Assembly: GCA_035524275.1 (NCBI GenBank) | Contig: DATKPC010000049.1 | Span: 1 to 64,000 of the forward strand | Direction: 5' to 3' | From: DATKPC01 sp035524275 | GTDB taxonomy: Bacteria > Pseudomonadota > Gammaproteobacteria > Burkholderiales > Burkholderiaceae_F | DNA: 64,000 nucleotides | Shown: in pieces, positions 43,525 to 53,286 of the stretch | Numbering within the stretch: position 1 is the first letter of the stretch | Layout: each line of letters opens with the position of its first letter | Program-made: the position numbers and the translations under genes | The notes under the pieces: model-generated | What the model was told of the DNA's origin: nothing | Seen by the model: only the letters and a program-made list of their open reading frames with translations | Databases searched by the model: none

Positions 43525-44483
43525 GCGTGCAGCCCGCCTTCGACCGCAGCGTCGCCGCCGGCGGCTATGCCTGGTGGTACCTCGACGCCTTCAGCGACAC
43601 CGATCCGTCCTGCGGCCTGGCGATCATCGGCTTCGTCGGCAGCGTGTTCTCCCCGTATTACGCGTGGGCGCGCCACCGCGGCGCCTGCGATCCGCTGGAT
43701 CATTGCGCGCTGAATGTCGCGATCTACGGGCCTCGCCGACACCTCTGGACGATGACCGAACGACCGCGCGGGGCCGTCCGGCGAGCCGCCGACGCGTTGC
43801 AGATCGGTCGCAGCGCGATGCATTGTTCCGGCGACAAGGTCTTCGTCGACTTCGACGAGATCACCGCGCCGTGGCCGACCCGGCTTCGTGGTCGCGTCGC
43901 GGTCGAGCCGGAGGCGACGCCGACGCGACAGTTCGCGCTCGATGCCCACGCGCGGCACCACTGGTGGCCGATCGCGCCGCGCGTCCGCGTCAGGGTCGAC
44001 CTGCAGCAGCCCGACTGGCACTGGCGCGGCACCGGATATTTCGACTGCAACTGGGGCGACGAGCCGCTGGAGGCCGGATTCCGCCATTGGGAGTGGTCGC
44101 GCGCGCACCTCGACGATGGCGCGACGGCGATCGCTTACCAAGCGGCGTCGCGCGACGCCGGCCACCCGGCGGCGACCCTGTCGCTGCAGATCGACCGGAA
44201 GGGCCGGATCGATGCGTGCGAGCCGACGCCGGGCATCGCGCTCAAGCGCAGCGCCTGGGGCCTGTCGCGGCGCGCTCACGGCGACGTCGAAGGCGGCGCC
44301 CGACTGCTGCGCTCGCTCGAAGACGGACCGTTCTACGCGCGGTCGCTGGTCGGCACGCGCGTGCTCGGCCGCGACGCGGTCGCCGTCCACGAATCGCTGT
44401 CGCTGGATCGGTTCGCGGCGACGTGGGTACGCTGCCTGCTGCCCTTCAGGATGCCGAGGAGGCGGCAGCCGCAGCCGCGCTGA
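43521..44483 (+). CDS. crtC: Carotenoid 1,2-hydratase (hydroxyneurosporene synthase)
   Basis: CrtC adds water across the C1-C2 double bond of neurosporene or lycopene. The 320-residue product has no cofactor motif, as expected, but shows family segments GGYAWWYLDAFSDT, GSVFSPYYAWAR, HCALNVAIYG and GYFDCNWGDEPLE. Its ATG overlaps the crtD stop. It converges with crtB, leaving 66 bp between them without an obvious terminator. Confidence 0.94.
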   Translation: MSVQPAFDRSVAAGGYAWWYLDAFSDTDPSCGLAIIGFVGSVFSPYYAWARHRGACDPLDHCALNVAIYGPRRHLWTMTERPRGAVRRAADALQIGRSAMHCSGDKVFVDFDEITAPWPTRLRGRVAVEPEATPTRQFALDAHARHHWWPIAPRVRVRVDLQQPDWHWRGTGYFDCNWGDEPLEAGFRHWEWSRAHLDDGATAIAYQAASRDAGHPAATLSLQIDRKGRIDACEPTPGIALKRSAWGLSRRAHGDVEGGARLLRSLEDGPFYARSLVGTRVLGRDAVAVHESLSLDRFAATWVRCLLPFRMPRRRQPQPR

Positions 44484-44549
44484 CGAAAACGGCCGCGCAC
44501 GACGCCGTCTCGACGCCTACCGGTCACGCCCCCGCGTACGCGCGGTTCT

Positions 44550-45602
44550 TCACGCGCCCCAGGCGGGCGAGGCCCCCGACGCGCGGTCGCGCCGCTCGAG
44601 ACGCTCGAAGAGGTCGAGCAGCCACTCGCCGGCGCCGGGGTCCGGACGAAGCCACGGGGGCGTCTCGCCCGCCGCCGCGTCGACGAGGAATCGCGACTCA
44701 GCCGCGACCTCGTCCGCCGCGTAGCGCGCGCGATGCAGTCCGGCCGCCACGATGGCGGACCCGAGCAGGCGCAGCTTGCGCCGGCCCGGGACGACGGCCC
44801 GCCGGTGCACCGAGTCGCCGCGGTTGCGCTCCACTTCGCGACCGATCTCCGCATACAGCAGGCGCGCGGCGTGGATGCCCGGACGACAGGCGCGCGGCAG
44901 GCGCGCGATGCCATCGGCCGCGCGCCGGTAGCGCGACTCCGCCACCTCGAGCACCCGCGCGATCACCGAACCGAGCGCAGGAACGAAATGCGGCGTGCGC
45001 ATCCAGGCGTCCGGATCGATGCCGGCCTCGCGCATCCAGTCGCGCGGCAGGTAGAGGCGACCGAGGCACGCATCGGCGCCGACGTCGCGCGCGATGTTGG
45101 TCAGTTGCATCGCGACGCCCAGGTCGCAGGCACGGGCGAGCGCGGCACGATCCCGCACCCCCATGATGAGCGCCATCATGGCACCGACCGTGCCGGCGAC
45201 ACGGGCCGCGTAGTCCAGCAGCGCGGGCATGTCGTCGTACTGCCTTCGCTCGACGTCCCATGCGAAGCCCTCCAGAAGAGCCTCCGGCAGCGCGCGCGGT
45301 ATCGCGTAGCGGGCCGCGACCGCGGCAAAGGCGCGGTCGGCCACCACGTCGCACGGCCTCCCGGCATAGGCGGCGTCGAGCCGCTCGCGCAGCGCCTCGA
45401 CGGCCGCCGCCCCGCCGGCATCGACGTCGACCGCGTCGTCCGCGACGCGACAGAACGCGTAGAGCGCGGTCGCCGCGCGCGCGACATCGGGCGGCAGGAC
45501 CCAGGATGCAGCAAAGAACGTCCGCGATCCGCCGGCAAGCATCCGCCGGCACGCGGAGAGGTCGGCGGCGGACCCGCCCGCGTCAGGCCAGCGCGGTCGC
45601 AT
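44550..45602 (-). CDS. crtB: Phytoene synthase
   Basis: CrtB condenses two geranylgeranyl diphosphates to phytoene. The 350-residue product has the trans-isoprenyl synthase motifs: FCRVADDAVD (~60-69) and LTNIARDVGADACLGRLYLP. I use the ATG at 45602, which overlaps the end of crtI by 20 bp; the longer open frame is a shadow of crtI. It is the last gene of bchO-dxs-crtI-crtB. Confidence 0.94.
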   Translation of the reverse strand: MRPRWPDAGGSAADLSACRRMLAGGSRTFFAASWVLPPDVARAATALYAFCRVADDAVDVDAGGAAAVEALRERLDAAYAGRPCDVVADRAFAAVAARYAIPRALPEALLEGFAWDVERRQYDDMPALLDYAARVAGTVGAMMALIMGVRDRAALARACDLGVAMQLTNIARDVGADACLGRLYLPRDWMREAGIDPDAWMRTPHFVPALGSVIARVLEVAESRYRRAADGIARLPRACRPGIHAARLLYAEIGREVERNRGDSVHRRAVVPGRRKLRLLGSAIVAAGLHRARYAADEVAAESRFLVDAAAGETPPWLRPDPGAGEWLLDLFERLERRDRASGASPAWGA

Positions 45603-47127
45603 GCGGAACGATCTCGTCGAGGACGCGGGCCGAAGACAGGACGCCAGGGACGCCGGGTCCCGGATGCGTGCCGGCACCCACGAGGTACAGGCGCTCGACG
45701 TCTTCGCTGAGGTTGTGCGGCCGGAACCAGGCACTCTGCATCAGCGTCGGCTCGAAGCTGAAGCCCGCGCCGCGAAAAGACAGCAACCGATCGCGGAAGT
45801 CGACCGGCGTCGCAACGCGCGAGGTCGCGATCGCGTCGGCGAGGCCCGGCAACATCGTGGCCTCCAGGTGCCGCTGGATCGCAAGCCGGTACGGCTCGGC
45901 CGCCTCGGCCCAGTTGACGCCACCCTCGAGATTCGGGACCGGCGACAGCACGTAGAACGTGTCGCAGCCGGGCGGCGCCAGGGACGGGTCGGTCGCAGTC
46001 GGCCGGTGCAGGTAGAGGCTGAAGTCCTCGGCGAGCACCTTGCGTTCGAAGATGTCGTGCAGCAGTTCGCGATAGCGCGGCCCGACAAGGATCGTGTGGT
46101 GCGGTACGTCGGGGTACTGCCGCCGCGTGCCGAAGTACCAGACGAAGAGCCCCATCGAGTAGCGCGCGCGCTCGACGCGCCGCACGCTCCAGCGCCGGCG
46201 GGACGCGGCCGGAAGCAGGTGGCGGTAGGTCCACGCGGCGTCCGCGTTGGAGACGACGACGTCGGCGCGGATCGTCTCGCCGTCGGCCAGCCGCACGCCG
46301 GTCGCGCGCCGGTTGTCGACCGTGATGGCGGCGACTTCGGCGCCGTAGCGGATCGCATTGCCCTGCCCGCCGATCAGGTCGACCATCCCGGCGACGAGGC
46401 GGCCCGTTCCGCCCATGGCGAAATGCACGCCCCAGTGGCGTTCCAGGAACGAGATCAACCCGTAGATCGACGTCACCCGGAACGGATTGGCGCCGACGAA
46501 CAGCGGGTGGAAGCTCAACAGGAATCGCAGGCGCGGATTCCGCACGAAACTCGACACCGTCGCGTGCACCGACCGGTAGCTGCGCAGGCGCAGCATCTGC
46601 GGCGCCACCCGCAGCATCGTCGAGAAGCGATCGAACGACTTGTGCCCCAGCTGCTCGAACCCGAGCGAGCACAATTCGCCGGAGAACCGCATGTAGCGCT
46701 CGTAGCCTTCGACGTCGCGCGGGTCCAGGCGCCGGATCTGCTCGCGCATCGCCGGCATGTCGGCGGAGCAGTCGAACACGACGCCGTCGTCGAACCGCAC
46801 GCGGTAGAACGGCGACAGCGCGCGCAGCTCCACGTCGTCGCGAAAACGCCGGCCGCACAGCGCCCACAGCTCCTCGAAGAGTTGCGGCGCGGTGACGATC
46901 GTCGGGCCGAGGTCGAAGGTGAAGCCGTCCTGCCGGACCACGCCGGCGCGCCCACCCGGCCCGTCGAGGCGCTCGAGCACCGTGACGCGATAGCCACGGG
47001 CGCCGAGCCGGATCGCGGCGGCCAACCCGCCGAATCCGCTGCCGATCACGACGGCATGCGCGCCGGCGCGCGCCGTGGCTCGTCCCACGGGCGGCGCGAA
47101 AACGGCTCCCTCGGCAGCGCGGTTCAA
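45583..47127 (-). CDS. crtI: Phytoene desaturase
   Basis: CrtI carries out successive desaturations of phytoene to neurosporene (three steps) or lycopene (four); which one applies cannot be read from sequence. The 514-residue product has the FAD motif VVIGSGFGGLAAAIRLGARG (~27-46), RAGVVRQDGFTFDLGPT and the C-terminal signature YLVGAGTHPGPGVPGVLSSA. The only start close to the family position with operon logic is a TTG overlapping the dxs stop (TTGA); in-frame GTGs a few codons later are alternatives. Confidence 0.94.
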   Translation of the reverse strand: MNRAAEGAVFAPPVGRATARAGAHAVVIGSGFGGLAAAIRLGARGYRVTVLERLDGPGGRAGVVRQDGFTFDLGPTIVTAPQLFEELWALCGRRFRDDVELRALSPFYRVRFDDGVVFDCSADMPAMREQIRRLDPRDVEGYERYMRFSGELCSLGFEQLGHKSFDRFSTMLRVAPQMLRLRSYRSVHATVSSFVRNPRLRFLLSFHPLFVGANPFRVTSIYGLISFLERHWGVHFAMGGTGRLVAGMVDLIGGQGNAIRYGAEVAAITVDNRRATGVRLADGETIRADVVVSNADAAWTYRHLLPAASRRRWSVRRVERARYSMGLFVWYFGTRRQYPDVPHHTILVGPRYRELLHDIFERKVLAEDFSLYLHRPTATDPSLAPPGCDTFYVLSPVPNLEGGVNWAEAAEPYRLAIQRHLEATMLPGLADAIATSRVATPVDFRDRLLSFRGAGFSFEPTLMQSAWFRPHNLSEDVERLYLVGAGTHPGPGVPGVLSSARVLDEIVPHATALA

Positions 47128-49070
47128 TGCAGCACCAGCGACGGCGCGTCCGCGCCTGCGGTCGCGTCCAGCGACGGCAGCAACGGACGGGGAACCGGCG
47201 AGCGAAGTTCGCGCGCCCGCACCGCCGCGACGATGCCATGGCGGTCGAGGCCCAGCGAAGCCAGCAGTTGCGCCTGCTCGCCGTGGCCGACGAACCGGTC
47301 CGGCAGCCCCAGGTGAAGCATGCGAACGGCAAGGTTCGCCTCGGCGATGACTTCGGCCACGCCGCTGCCGGCGCCGCCGCGCACGACGTTGTCTTCGATC
47401 GTCACGACGAGGTCGTGATGGCGGGCCATGTGCAGGATCAGCGCTTCGTCGAGCGGCTTGACGAAGCGCATGTTGACGACGGTCGCATCGAGGATCTCGC
47501 CGGCGGCGAGCGCCTCGTGCAGCAGCGGGCCGAAGGCGAGGATCGCCACCCCGCGCCCGGCTCGCCTGAGCTGCGCGCGGCCGACCGGCAGCGCGCGGAT
47601 CGACCGCTCGATCGGGGCGCCGCTGCCGTAGCCGCGCGGATAGCGCACCGCCGCGGGTCCGTCGAGCGCCAGGCCGGTGCCGAGCATCTGTCGGCATTCG
47701 TTCTCGTCCGAGGGCGCCATGACCGTGATGTTCGGCACGCAGCGCAGGTAGCTCAGGTCGAAGGAGCCGTGGTGCGTCGGGCCGTCGGCGCCCGCGAGGC
47801 CGCCGCGGTCGATCGCGAACAGCACCGGGAGCTTCTGCAGCTGGACGTCGTGGATGAGCTGGTCGTAGGCGCGCTGCAGGAACGTGGAGTAGATCGCGAC
47901 GACCGGCCGCCGGCCCTCGCAGGCGAGCCCGGCGGCGAACGTCACCGCATGCTGTTCCGCGATCCCGACGTCGAAATAGCGATCCGGGTAACGACGCGCG
48001 AACTCGACGAGCCCCGAGCCTTCGCGCATCGCCGGCGTGATGCCGATCACGCGCGGATCCTCGGCGGCGGCGTCGCACAGCCAGTCGCCGAACACCTGCG
48101 TGTACGTGGCGCGCGGGGCCGCGCCGGTCCTGATCGCGGGAGCCGCCGCAGGCGCAAGGCCGACGGCCGGATCGAACTTGCCGACGCCGTGGTACAGGAC
48201 CGGGTCGGCCTCGGCCGGCGCATAGCCCTTGCCCTTGCGCGTGCGCACGTGCAGGAACTGCGGGCCGCGCAGCTGCGCGATCCCGCGCAGCACGGGCACG
48301 AGCGCGTCGAGGTCGTGGCCGTCGATCGGTCCGAGGTAGTTGAACCCGAAATGCTCGAACAGCGACGAGGGCAGGAAGAAGCCCTTGGCCTGCCGCTCCG
48401 CGCGCCGGAAGAACGACTTCAGCGCGGGAATGTTGCCGAGCACGCGCTCCGCGGCGGAGCGGGCCGTCCGGTACGGACGCCCGGCGACGAGGCGTGCCAG
48501 GTGCTCGTTCAGGCCGCCGACCGCCGGCGAAATCGACATCTCGTTGTCGTTGAGGATCACGAGCAGGTCGACCCCCGCCGACTGCGCATTGTTCATCGCC
48601 TCGAAGGCCATGCCCGCGGACATCGCGCCGTCGCCGATCACCGCGACGACGCGGCGCGCGACGCCTTCCTGGCGCGAGCCGACCGCCATGCCGAGGGCCG
48701 CGCTGATGGACGTGCTCGAGTGCGCCGTGCCGAACGTGTCGTACGGCGATTCGTCGCGGCGCGGGAATCCGGAAATGCCGCCGTGCGTGCGCAGGCCCGC
48801 CATCGCCTCGCGGCGCCCGGTGAGGATCTTGTGCGGATAGGCCTGGTGCCCGACGTCCCAGACGATCCGGTCGCGGGGCGTATCGAAGACGTAATGCAGT
48901 GCGATCGCCAGTTCGACGCTGCCGAGGTTCGACGCCAAATGGCCGCCGGTGCGCGAAACCGACGAGATCACGAAGTCGCGCAGTTCGCGTGCCACCTGCG
49001 GCAGCCGACGGCGCTCCAGGCGGCGCAGGTCGCCAGGATCGTTGATCGATTCGAGCAGGCCACGGTTCAT
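47124..49070 (-). CDS. dxs: 1-Deoxy-D-xylulose-5-phosphate synthase
   Basis: Dxs condenses pyruvate and glyceraldehyde-3-phosphate, the thiamine-dependent and rate-influencing first step of the MEP isoprenoid pathway. The 648-residue product has VGHQAYPHKILTGRR, the ThDP motif GDGAMSAGMAFEAMNNA, and the transketolase pyrimidine and C-terminal domains (GIAEQHAVTFAAGLA). It overlaps bchO (ATGA) and crtI (TTGA), so isoprenoid precursor supply is co-expressed with carotenoid genes. Confidence 0.97.
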   Translation of the reverse strand: MNRGLLESINDPGDLRRLERRRLPQVARELRDFVISSVSRTGGHLASNLGSVELAIALHYVFDTPRDRIVWDVGHQAYPHKILTGRREAMAGLRTHGGISGFPRRDESPYDTFGTAHSSTSISAALGMAVGSRQEGVARRVVAVIGDGAMSAGMAFEAMNNAQSAGVDLLVILNDNEMSISPAVGGLNEHLARLVAGRPYRTARSAAERVLGNIPALKSFFRRAERQAKGFFLPSSLFEHFGFNYLGPIDGHDLDALVPVLRGIAQLRGPQFLHVRTRKGKGYAPAEADPVLYHGVGKFDPAVGLAPAAAPAIRTGAAPRATYTQVFGDWLCDAAAEDPRVIGITPAMREGSGLVEFARRYPDRYFDVGIAEQHAVTFAAGLACEGRRPVVAIYSTFLQRAYDQLIHDVQLQKLPVLFAIDRGGLAGADGPTHHGSFDLSYLRCVPNITVMAPSDENECRQMLGTGLALDGPAAVRYPRGYGSGAPIERSIRALPVGRAQLRRAGRGVAILAFGPLLHEALAAGEILDATVVNMRFVKPLDEALILHMARHHDLVVTIEDNVVRGGAGSGVAEVIAEANLAVRMLHLGLPDRFVGHGEQAQLLASLGLDRHGIVAAVRARELRSPVPRPLLPSLDATAGADAPSLVLH

Positions 49071-50044
49071 GGGGTCCTTCCCTTCGAGGGCGGTGCCGAC
49101 GCGACCTTCGGGGCGCCTGCACCGAGCGCCTCGCGCCGCGCGATCGCGGCGACGAGTCGTGCAACGGATTCCGGATCCTCTTCGTGCGCCAGGTGGCCGA
49201 GGCCGGCGAGGACGGCCACGTGCGCGTCGGGCACCAGCGCGTGGACGCGTTGCGCCTCCGTCGGCGGTACCGTCCCGTCGCGGTCGCCGACGACGAGCGT
49301 CAGTGCGTCGCCGAGCCGCGGCAGCTCGCGCGCGAGCGGGCGCAGGTCCCAGGCCGCAAGCATCTCGAGCGTGCCGGCAACGTGCGCCGGCGTACGCAGC
49401 AGGCGGGCATAGCGCCTGCTCGTCGCCGCATCGACCGACGAGCCGGTCGAGTCGAGCAGGCGCCTGACGGCGCTGCCGTCGGCCGCGCACCAGGCAACGA
49501 GGTGCGGGGCCAGAGGATTGAGGACGACGAGTTTCGCCAATGGGGAATACAGCGCGCCCTGCCAGCCCGGCAAAGGAAGCAGGGCGCCGTTGAGGCTCAC
49601 CAGCGGGATGCGGTGCGGCCGGCTGTCCAGGCACAGCCGCGCGCCGATCGCGGCGCCCGCGGAATGCCCGATATAGAGCTGCGGTTCGATATCGAGCGCC
49701 CGGAACAGGTCGCGCAACGCCGCGGCGATTCCTTCGAGCGACGGACGGTCGCGCCTCAGGCGTCCGGAGAAGCCGTGACCCGGGAGGTCGGGAGCGACCA
49801 CGGTGAACGACGCCTGCAGGCGCGGCAGCAGGTGCGCCCAGCTGTGCGTCGACGAGCCGGTTCCGTGAAGCAGGACCGCGACCGGCCCGCTGCCGGCGAC
49901 CTGGACGTGCCAGCTCAGTCCGGCCGCGTCGACGAACCGGCTCGACGCCCGGTTCGGCCAGTCCGTGCCGTCAACGGGCCACGACAGGCGTCCCATCGCC
50001 GCAGAAAGGGTTTCGAGCGGTAGCGCAAACGTCATCGGGAGCAT
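49067..50044 (-). CDS. bchO: Alpha/beta hydrolase BchO (Mg-chelatase-associated)
   Basis: BchO is an alpha/beta hydrolase of unknown biochemical role conserved beside bchI/bchD in purple bacteria. The 325-residue product has LLHGTGSSTHSWAHLLP (oxyanion region), the nucleophile elbow GHSAGAAIG and a terminal GLGHLAHEEDPE segment with the catalytic His. I place the start at ATG 50044; the open frame continues up into a PpsR-type box, which makes a further-upstream start unlikely. A second ATG three codons on is equally possible. It opens bchO-dxs-crtI-crtB. Confidence 0.88.
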   Translation of the reverse strand: MLPMTFALPLETLSAAMGRLSWPVDGTDWPNRASSRFVDAAGLSWHVQVAGSGPVAVLLHGTGSSTHSWAHLLPRLQASFTVVAPDLPGHGFSGRLRRDRPSLEGIAAALRDLFRALDIEPQLYIGHSAGAAIGARLCLDSRPHRIPLVSLNGALLPLPGWQGALYSPLAKLVVLNPLAPHLVAWCAADGSAVRRLLDSTGSSVDAATSRRYARLLRTPAHVAGTLEMLAAWDLRPLARELPRLGDALTLVVGDRDGTVPPTEAQRVHALVPDAHVAVLAGLGHLAHEEDPESVARLVAAIARREALGAGAPKVASAPPSKGRTP

Positions 50045-50066
50045 CGTTGGCCGCGTTGCCGCTGGC

Positions 50067-50107
50067 ACGATGAACCAGAATCCCGCCAATGTCAATTCAT
50101 ATTGACG
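50067..50107 (-). promoter_or_regulatory. bchO promoter region with PpsR-type box
   Basis: Box TGT-N12-ACG at 50090-50107 (one mismatch). On the minus strand its right half is TTGACA (50095-50090); a 17-bp spacer leads to CATCGT, a poor -10. The 140-bp gap between bchD and bchO otherwise holds nothing recognisable. Confidence 0.5.
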
Positions 50108-50184
50108 CTCAATGCCGTCTACTTTGATTTACGCTTCGCATGGCGTGCAAGGGCGTTTCATTCGTGTCCTGACTTGCGCGGCGT

Positions 50185-52116
50185 TCAGCCGCGCCCCGCG
50201 CCATCGGCGTGCCCACCCGCCTCGCTACCGCCGCGGCCACCGACCTTGCCGCCGATGCTGCCGGCGATGACGCGGGCGTCCGCATGCGGCAGCGCGACGT
50301 ATTCCGCCCCAAGGGCCTCGGCCAGGGTCCGTGCGGCCGGCTGCGCACGCGGCGAGGAGTCGATCAGCAGGCTGCGGATCGAGGCCGCGCGTAGCTGCCG
50401 CGCAACGGCCTGCGCATCGGCCATGGCTCGCTCGCGCCCGGGGCTGCCGTCCAGCCCGACGTTGGCCTTGCCGTCGGTGAGTACCACCAGCAGCGGGATT
50501 TCCCCGCGCCGCAACGCAGCGCCGGCAACGCCGTGCGCGGCCAGGAGTCCGGCCGCGATCGGCGTGCCGCCCCCGCCGGGCAACGCCGCCAGGCACCGCT
50601 TGGCGCGAGCAAGGGAACGCGTCGGCGCCAACAGGATTTCCGCCGCGCTGCCGCGGAAGGCCACCAGCGCCACCTGGTCGCGCCGGACGTAGCAGTCGGC
50701 GAGAAAGAGTTCCACGGCTCCCTTCGCCTCGGCGAGCCGGTGAAGCGCGGAGGAACCGGACGCGTCGACGACGAAGATCACCGTCGTCTGCGAACGTTTC
50801 TTGTAGACGGCGACCCGAAAGTCTCCCCGCCGGACTTCGATCCGGCGCGCGTGGCCGGGCGCCCGCGAGTCGGATCGCGCGCGTTGCCTCAGTCGCTGCC
50901 ATGGCGCTGCCGCCCGCAGCGTGTCGACGACCGCGAGACGAAGCTGGCCGCGGGGCTCGCCATGCCGGCTGCCGATCGGGCGGCCGCGGGCGCCGCTGCG
51001 CTGTTGCACGCCGGTTCGGCCGGATGCCGCGGCCCGCGCCCTGGCCGTCGCGCCGCGCGACAGCGCGGCCAGCAGGTGCGACGGAAGCACCGCGGCCGCC
51101 GCCGCGAGAAGGACGTCGAGCAGCGGCGGTGGTTCCTGCGCTGGCGGCGATGGGGGCGGCTCCTGCGGCGCGGAATCCTGCGCCGGCGGCGCAGGCTGCG
51201 GCGGCGACGCTTCCGGCGGCGGGGGCGGCGGCGCATCGTCGTCGCGGCCTGCCTCCGCGGGCGACGCCGGCAGCGCGCGGGCGCGCGGCCCGAGGACGAG
51301 TCGCGCCGCCCGGGCCGCATCCGCGGTCTCGGCGCGGCGGCGACCGGCCTGCGCGGCAGAAGCGCGCGCCACGCGCAGGGCCAGCAATGGCGCGCGCAAC
51401 GACGCAATCGCGAGCGCCAGCGCCGCCTCGCTCAGCGCCTCGACGAACGCCTCCGGCAATTCGACGGCAGAGACCTGGGCAGGCTGCGGCGGCGCGTCGA
51501 TCGCCGCCTCGACGTCGAGTTGCTCGAAGGCGTCGCGCACATCGTCGACGCCGCAGGGTTCCAGGTCGACGCGGAACGCGAGGCGATCGCCCAGGGCTTC
51601 CGGGAGGCGCTCGTCATCGCCGATGCCTTCGTCGAGCGCGACGACGCCGAAGCGCGCCGGCGCCCGCAGGCTAAAGCCGTCGCGGTCGACCGCGACCTCG
51701 CCGCGATCGAGCACCGCGGCGATGCGCGCCGCCGTACCGGCGGGCAGCCGCTCGGCCATCGCCAGCAGCACGACCCCGCCGTCGGACTGCGCCAGCACGC
51801 CGGACTCGGCGACCGGTCGACCGGCCTGCAGCGTGGCCGCAAGGTCGAGGCCGCCCAGCAGGCGCCCGTCGCCGATGTTGCAGGGTACCCGCCGGACGCC
51901 GCGGCAGGTTCCGGCGCGCTGCAGGCGCACGGTGAGCTGCTCGACCCAGGCATCGCGGGCGGGTCCCGCCGCGCTGCGCACGACGATGCCGCCGGTTCCG
52001 ATGGGATCGATGGCGAAGAGCGCCGCCGCCCAGGCCGCGTCCGCCGCGGCGCGGGCGGCGCGCATGGCCGGCGCGGCGGCGGCGTCGGCCTCGGCGTTGC
52101 CTGCGTCAAGGGTCAC
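50185..52116 (-). CDS. bchD: Magnesium chelatase subunit D
   Basis: BchD and BchI form the AAA+ motor of Mg-chelatase that works with BchH to insert Mg into protoporphyrin IX. The 643-residue product has an N-terminal AAA-like domain without a canonical P-loop, a proline/acidic linker (~300-345) and a C-terminal integrin-I (VWA) domain with the MIDAS motif DASGSSALHRLAE and a later LTDGKANVGLDG. The GTG start overlaps the bchI stop (GTGA). Confidence 0.95.
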   Translation of the reverse strand: MTLDAGNAEADAAAAPAMRAARAAADAAWAAALFAIDPIGTGGIVVRSAAGPARDAWVEQLTVRLQRAGTCRGVRRVPCNIGDGRLLGGLDLAATLQAGRPVAESGVLAQSDGGVVLLAMAERLPAGTAARIAAVLDRGEVAVDRDGFSLRAPARFGVVALDEGIGDDERLPEALGDRLAFRVDLEPCGVDDVRDAFEQLDVEAAIDAPPQPAQVSAVELPEAFVEALSEAALALAIASLRAPLLALRVARASAAQAGRRRAETADAARAARLVLGPRARALPASPAEAGRDDDAPPPPPPEASPPQPAPPAQDSAPQEPPPSPPAQEPPPLLDVLLAAAAAVLPSHLLAALSRGATARARAAASGRTGVQQRSGARGRPIGSRHGEPRGQLRLAVVDTLRAAAPWQRLRQRARSDSRAPGHARRIEVRRGDFRVAVYKKRSQTTVIFVVDASGSSALHRLAEAKGAVELFLADCYVRRDQVALVAFRGSAAEILLAPTRSLARAKRCLAALPGGGGTPIAAGLLAAHGVAGAALRRGEIPLLVVLTDGKANVGLDGSPGRERAMADAQAVARQLRAASIRSLLIDSSPRAQPAARTLAEALGAEYVALPHADARVIAGSIGGKVGGRGGSEAGGHADGAGRG

Positions 52117-53156
52117 GTCGCGGCGGCCTGGCCGTCGAATGCCTCGGCCAGCGCGCGTTCGATGCGCACGTTGGAGCCGGTATCGTCGAGAGGATTTCGG
52201 CGCAGCCGATGCCTCAACGCGATCGGCGCGACGCGGGCCAGGTGCCGGTCACCGACGACGCGATCGCCGTCGATGCTCGCCAGCGCGCGCGCCGCGCGCA
52301 TCAGCGTGAGTTCGCCACGGAGGCCGTCGGTGCCCAGTTTCATGCACAGCGCCGCGGCGCGCTCCAGCGTCGCGTCCGGAACCTCGGTCGCGGCGAGGCG
52401 ACGGCGCGCCGCAATGATGCGCCGGCGCAGCTTTTCGTCCTCCGCGTGCCAGGCGCGCAGGAAAGCCGCCGGATCGCGGTCGAACGCGTCGCGGCGTCGC
52501 ACGACCTCCACGCGTGTCGGCAGGTCGGTCGGCGTGCGCACTTCGACCGCAAGGCCGAAGCGGTCAAGGAGTTGCGGCCGCAGTTCGCCCTCTTCCGGAT
52601 TGCCGCTGCCGACCAGCACGAAACGCGCCGGGTGCCGGACACTGATGCCTTCGCGCTCGACGACGTTCTCGCCGGAGGCCGCGACATCGAGCAGCAGGTC
52701 GACGAGGTGGTCCTCGAGCAGGTTCACCTCGTCGATGTAGAGGAAGCCGCGATGCGCGCGCGCCAGCAGACCGGGCTCGAAGGCCTTCACGCCGTCGGCC
52801 AGCGCGCGCTCGAGGTCGAGCGCGCCGGCGACGCGATCCTCGGTCGCACCCAGCGGCAGGTCCACCACCGGAACCGGCACCAGATGGCTTTTCAGCGGAG
52901 CCTTCTTCACGCCGCGCCCGCGACACGTGCCGCAAAGACCGGCCGGCGACTCGACGGCGCAACCGTACGGACAGTCGACGACCGCGCGCATCGGCGGCAG
53001 CAGCGCGGCCAGCGCGCGCACGGCGGTCGATTTTCCGGTGCCGCGATCGCCCAGGACGAGCACGCCGCCGATCGACGGATCGACGCTCGCCATCAGCAGC
53101 GCGAGCTTCATGTCGTCCTGGCCAACGATGGCCGAGAACGGGAATGGAACGGCCAT
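52113..53156 (-). CDS. bchI: Magnesium chelatase ATPase subunit I
   Basis: BchI is the AAA+ ATPase of Mg-chelatase. The 347-residue product has Walker A GDRGTGKSTAVRALAAL (~36-52), Walker B FLYIDEVNLLEDHLVDLLLD, a sensor-1 region VGSGNPEEGELRPQLLDRFG, and a cysteine cluster CPYGC...LCGTC (~60-81) seen in many BchI proteins. It heads bchI-bchD and is divergent from bciB. Confidence 0.96.
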   Translation of the reverse strand: MAVPFPFSAIVGQDDMKLALLMASVDPSIGGVLVLGDRGTGKSTAVRALAALLPPMRAVVDCPYGCAVESPAGLCGTCRGRGVKKAPLKSHLVPVPVVDLPLGATEDRVAGALDLERALADGVKAFEPGLLARAHRGFLYIDEVNLLEDHLVDLLLDVAASGENVVEREGISVRHPARFVLVGSGNPEEGELRPQLLDRFGLAVEVRTPTDLPTRVEVVRRRDAFDRDPAAFLRAWHAEDEKLRRRIIAARRRLAATEVPDATLERAAALCMKLGTDGLRGELTLMRAARALASIDGDRVVGDRHLARVAPIALRHRLRRNPLDDTGSNVRIERALAEAFDGQAAAT

Positions 53157-53173
53157 CGTGTCAGTCCCTCATT

Positions 53174-53221
53174 GGCGTCGCGGACGGCGTCGCGGACGAT
53201 GTCGCGGTCGGCGTCGCGATC
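53174..53221 (+). repeat. 12-bp tandem repeat (4 units) upstream of bchI
   Basis: Four units of the type GGCGTCGCGGAC (two perfect, two with 2-3 changes) lie 18 bp ahead of the bchI start, in its leader. On the minus strand this is a run of G/C-rich repeats close to the ribosome site region. No function is known. Confidence 0.85.
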
Positions 53222-53286
53222 GGTGGGCATTCTGTCAGATGTCGCCGCAGGCCGCCGTCGCCCGTCGTGCTATACGATGCGGCCGC

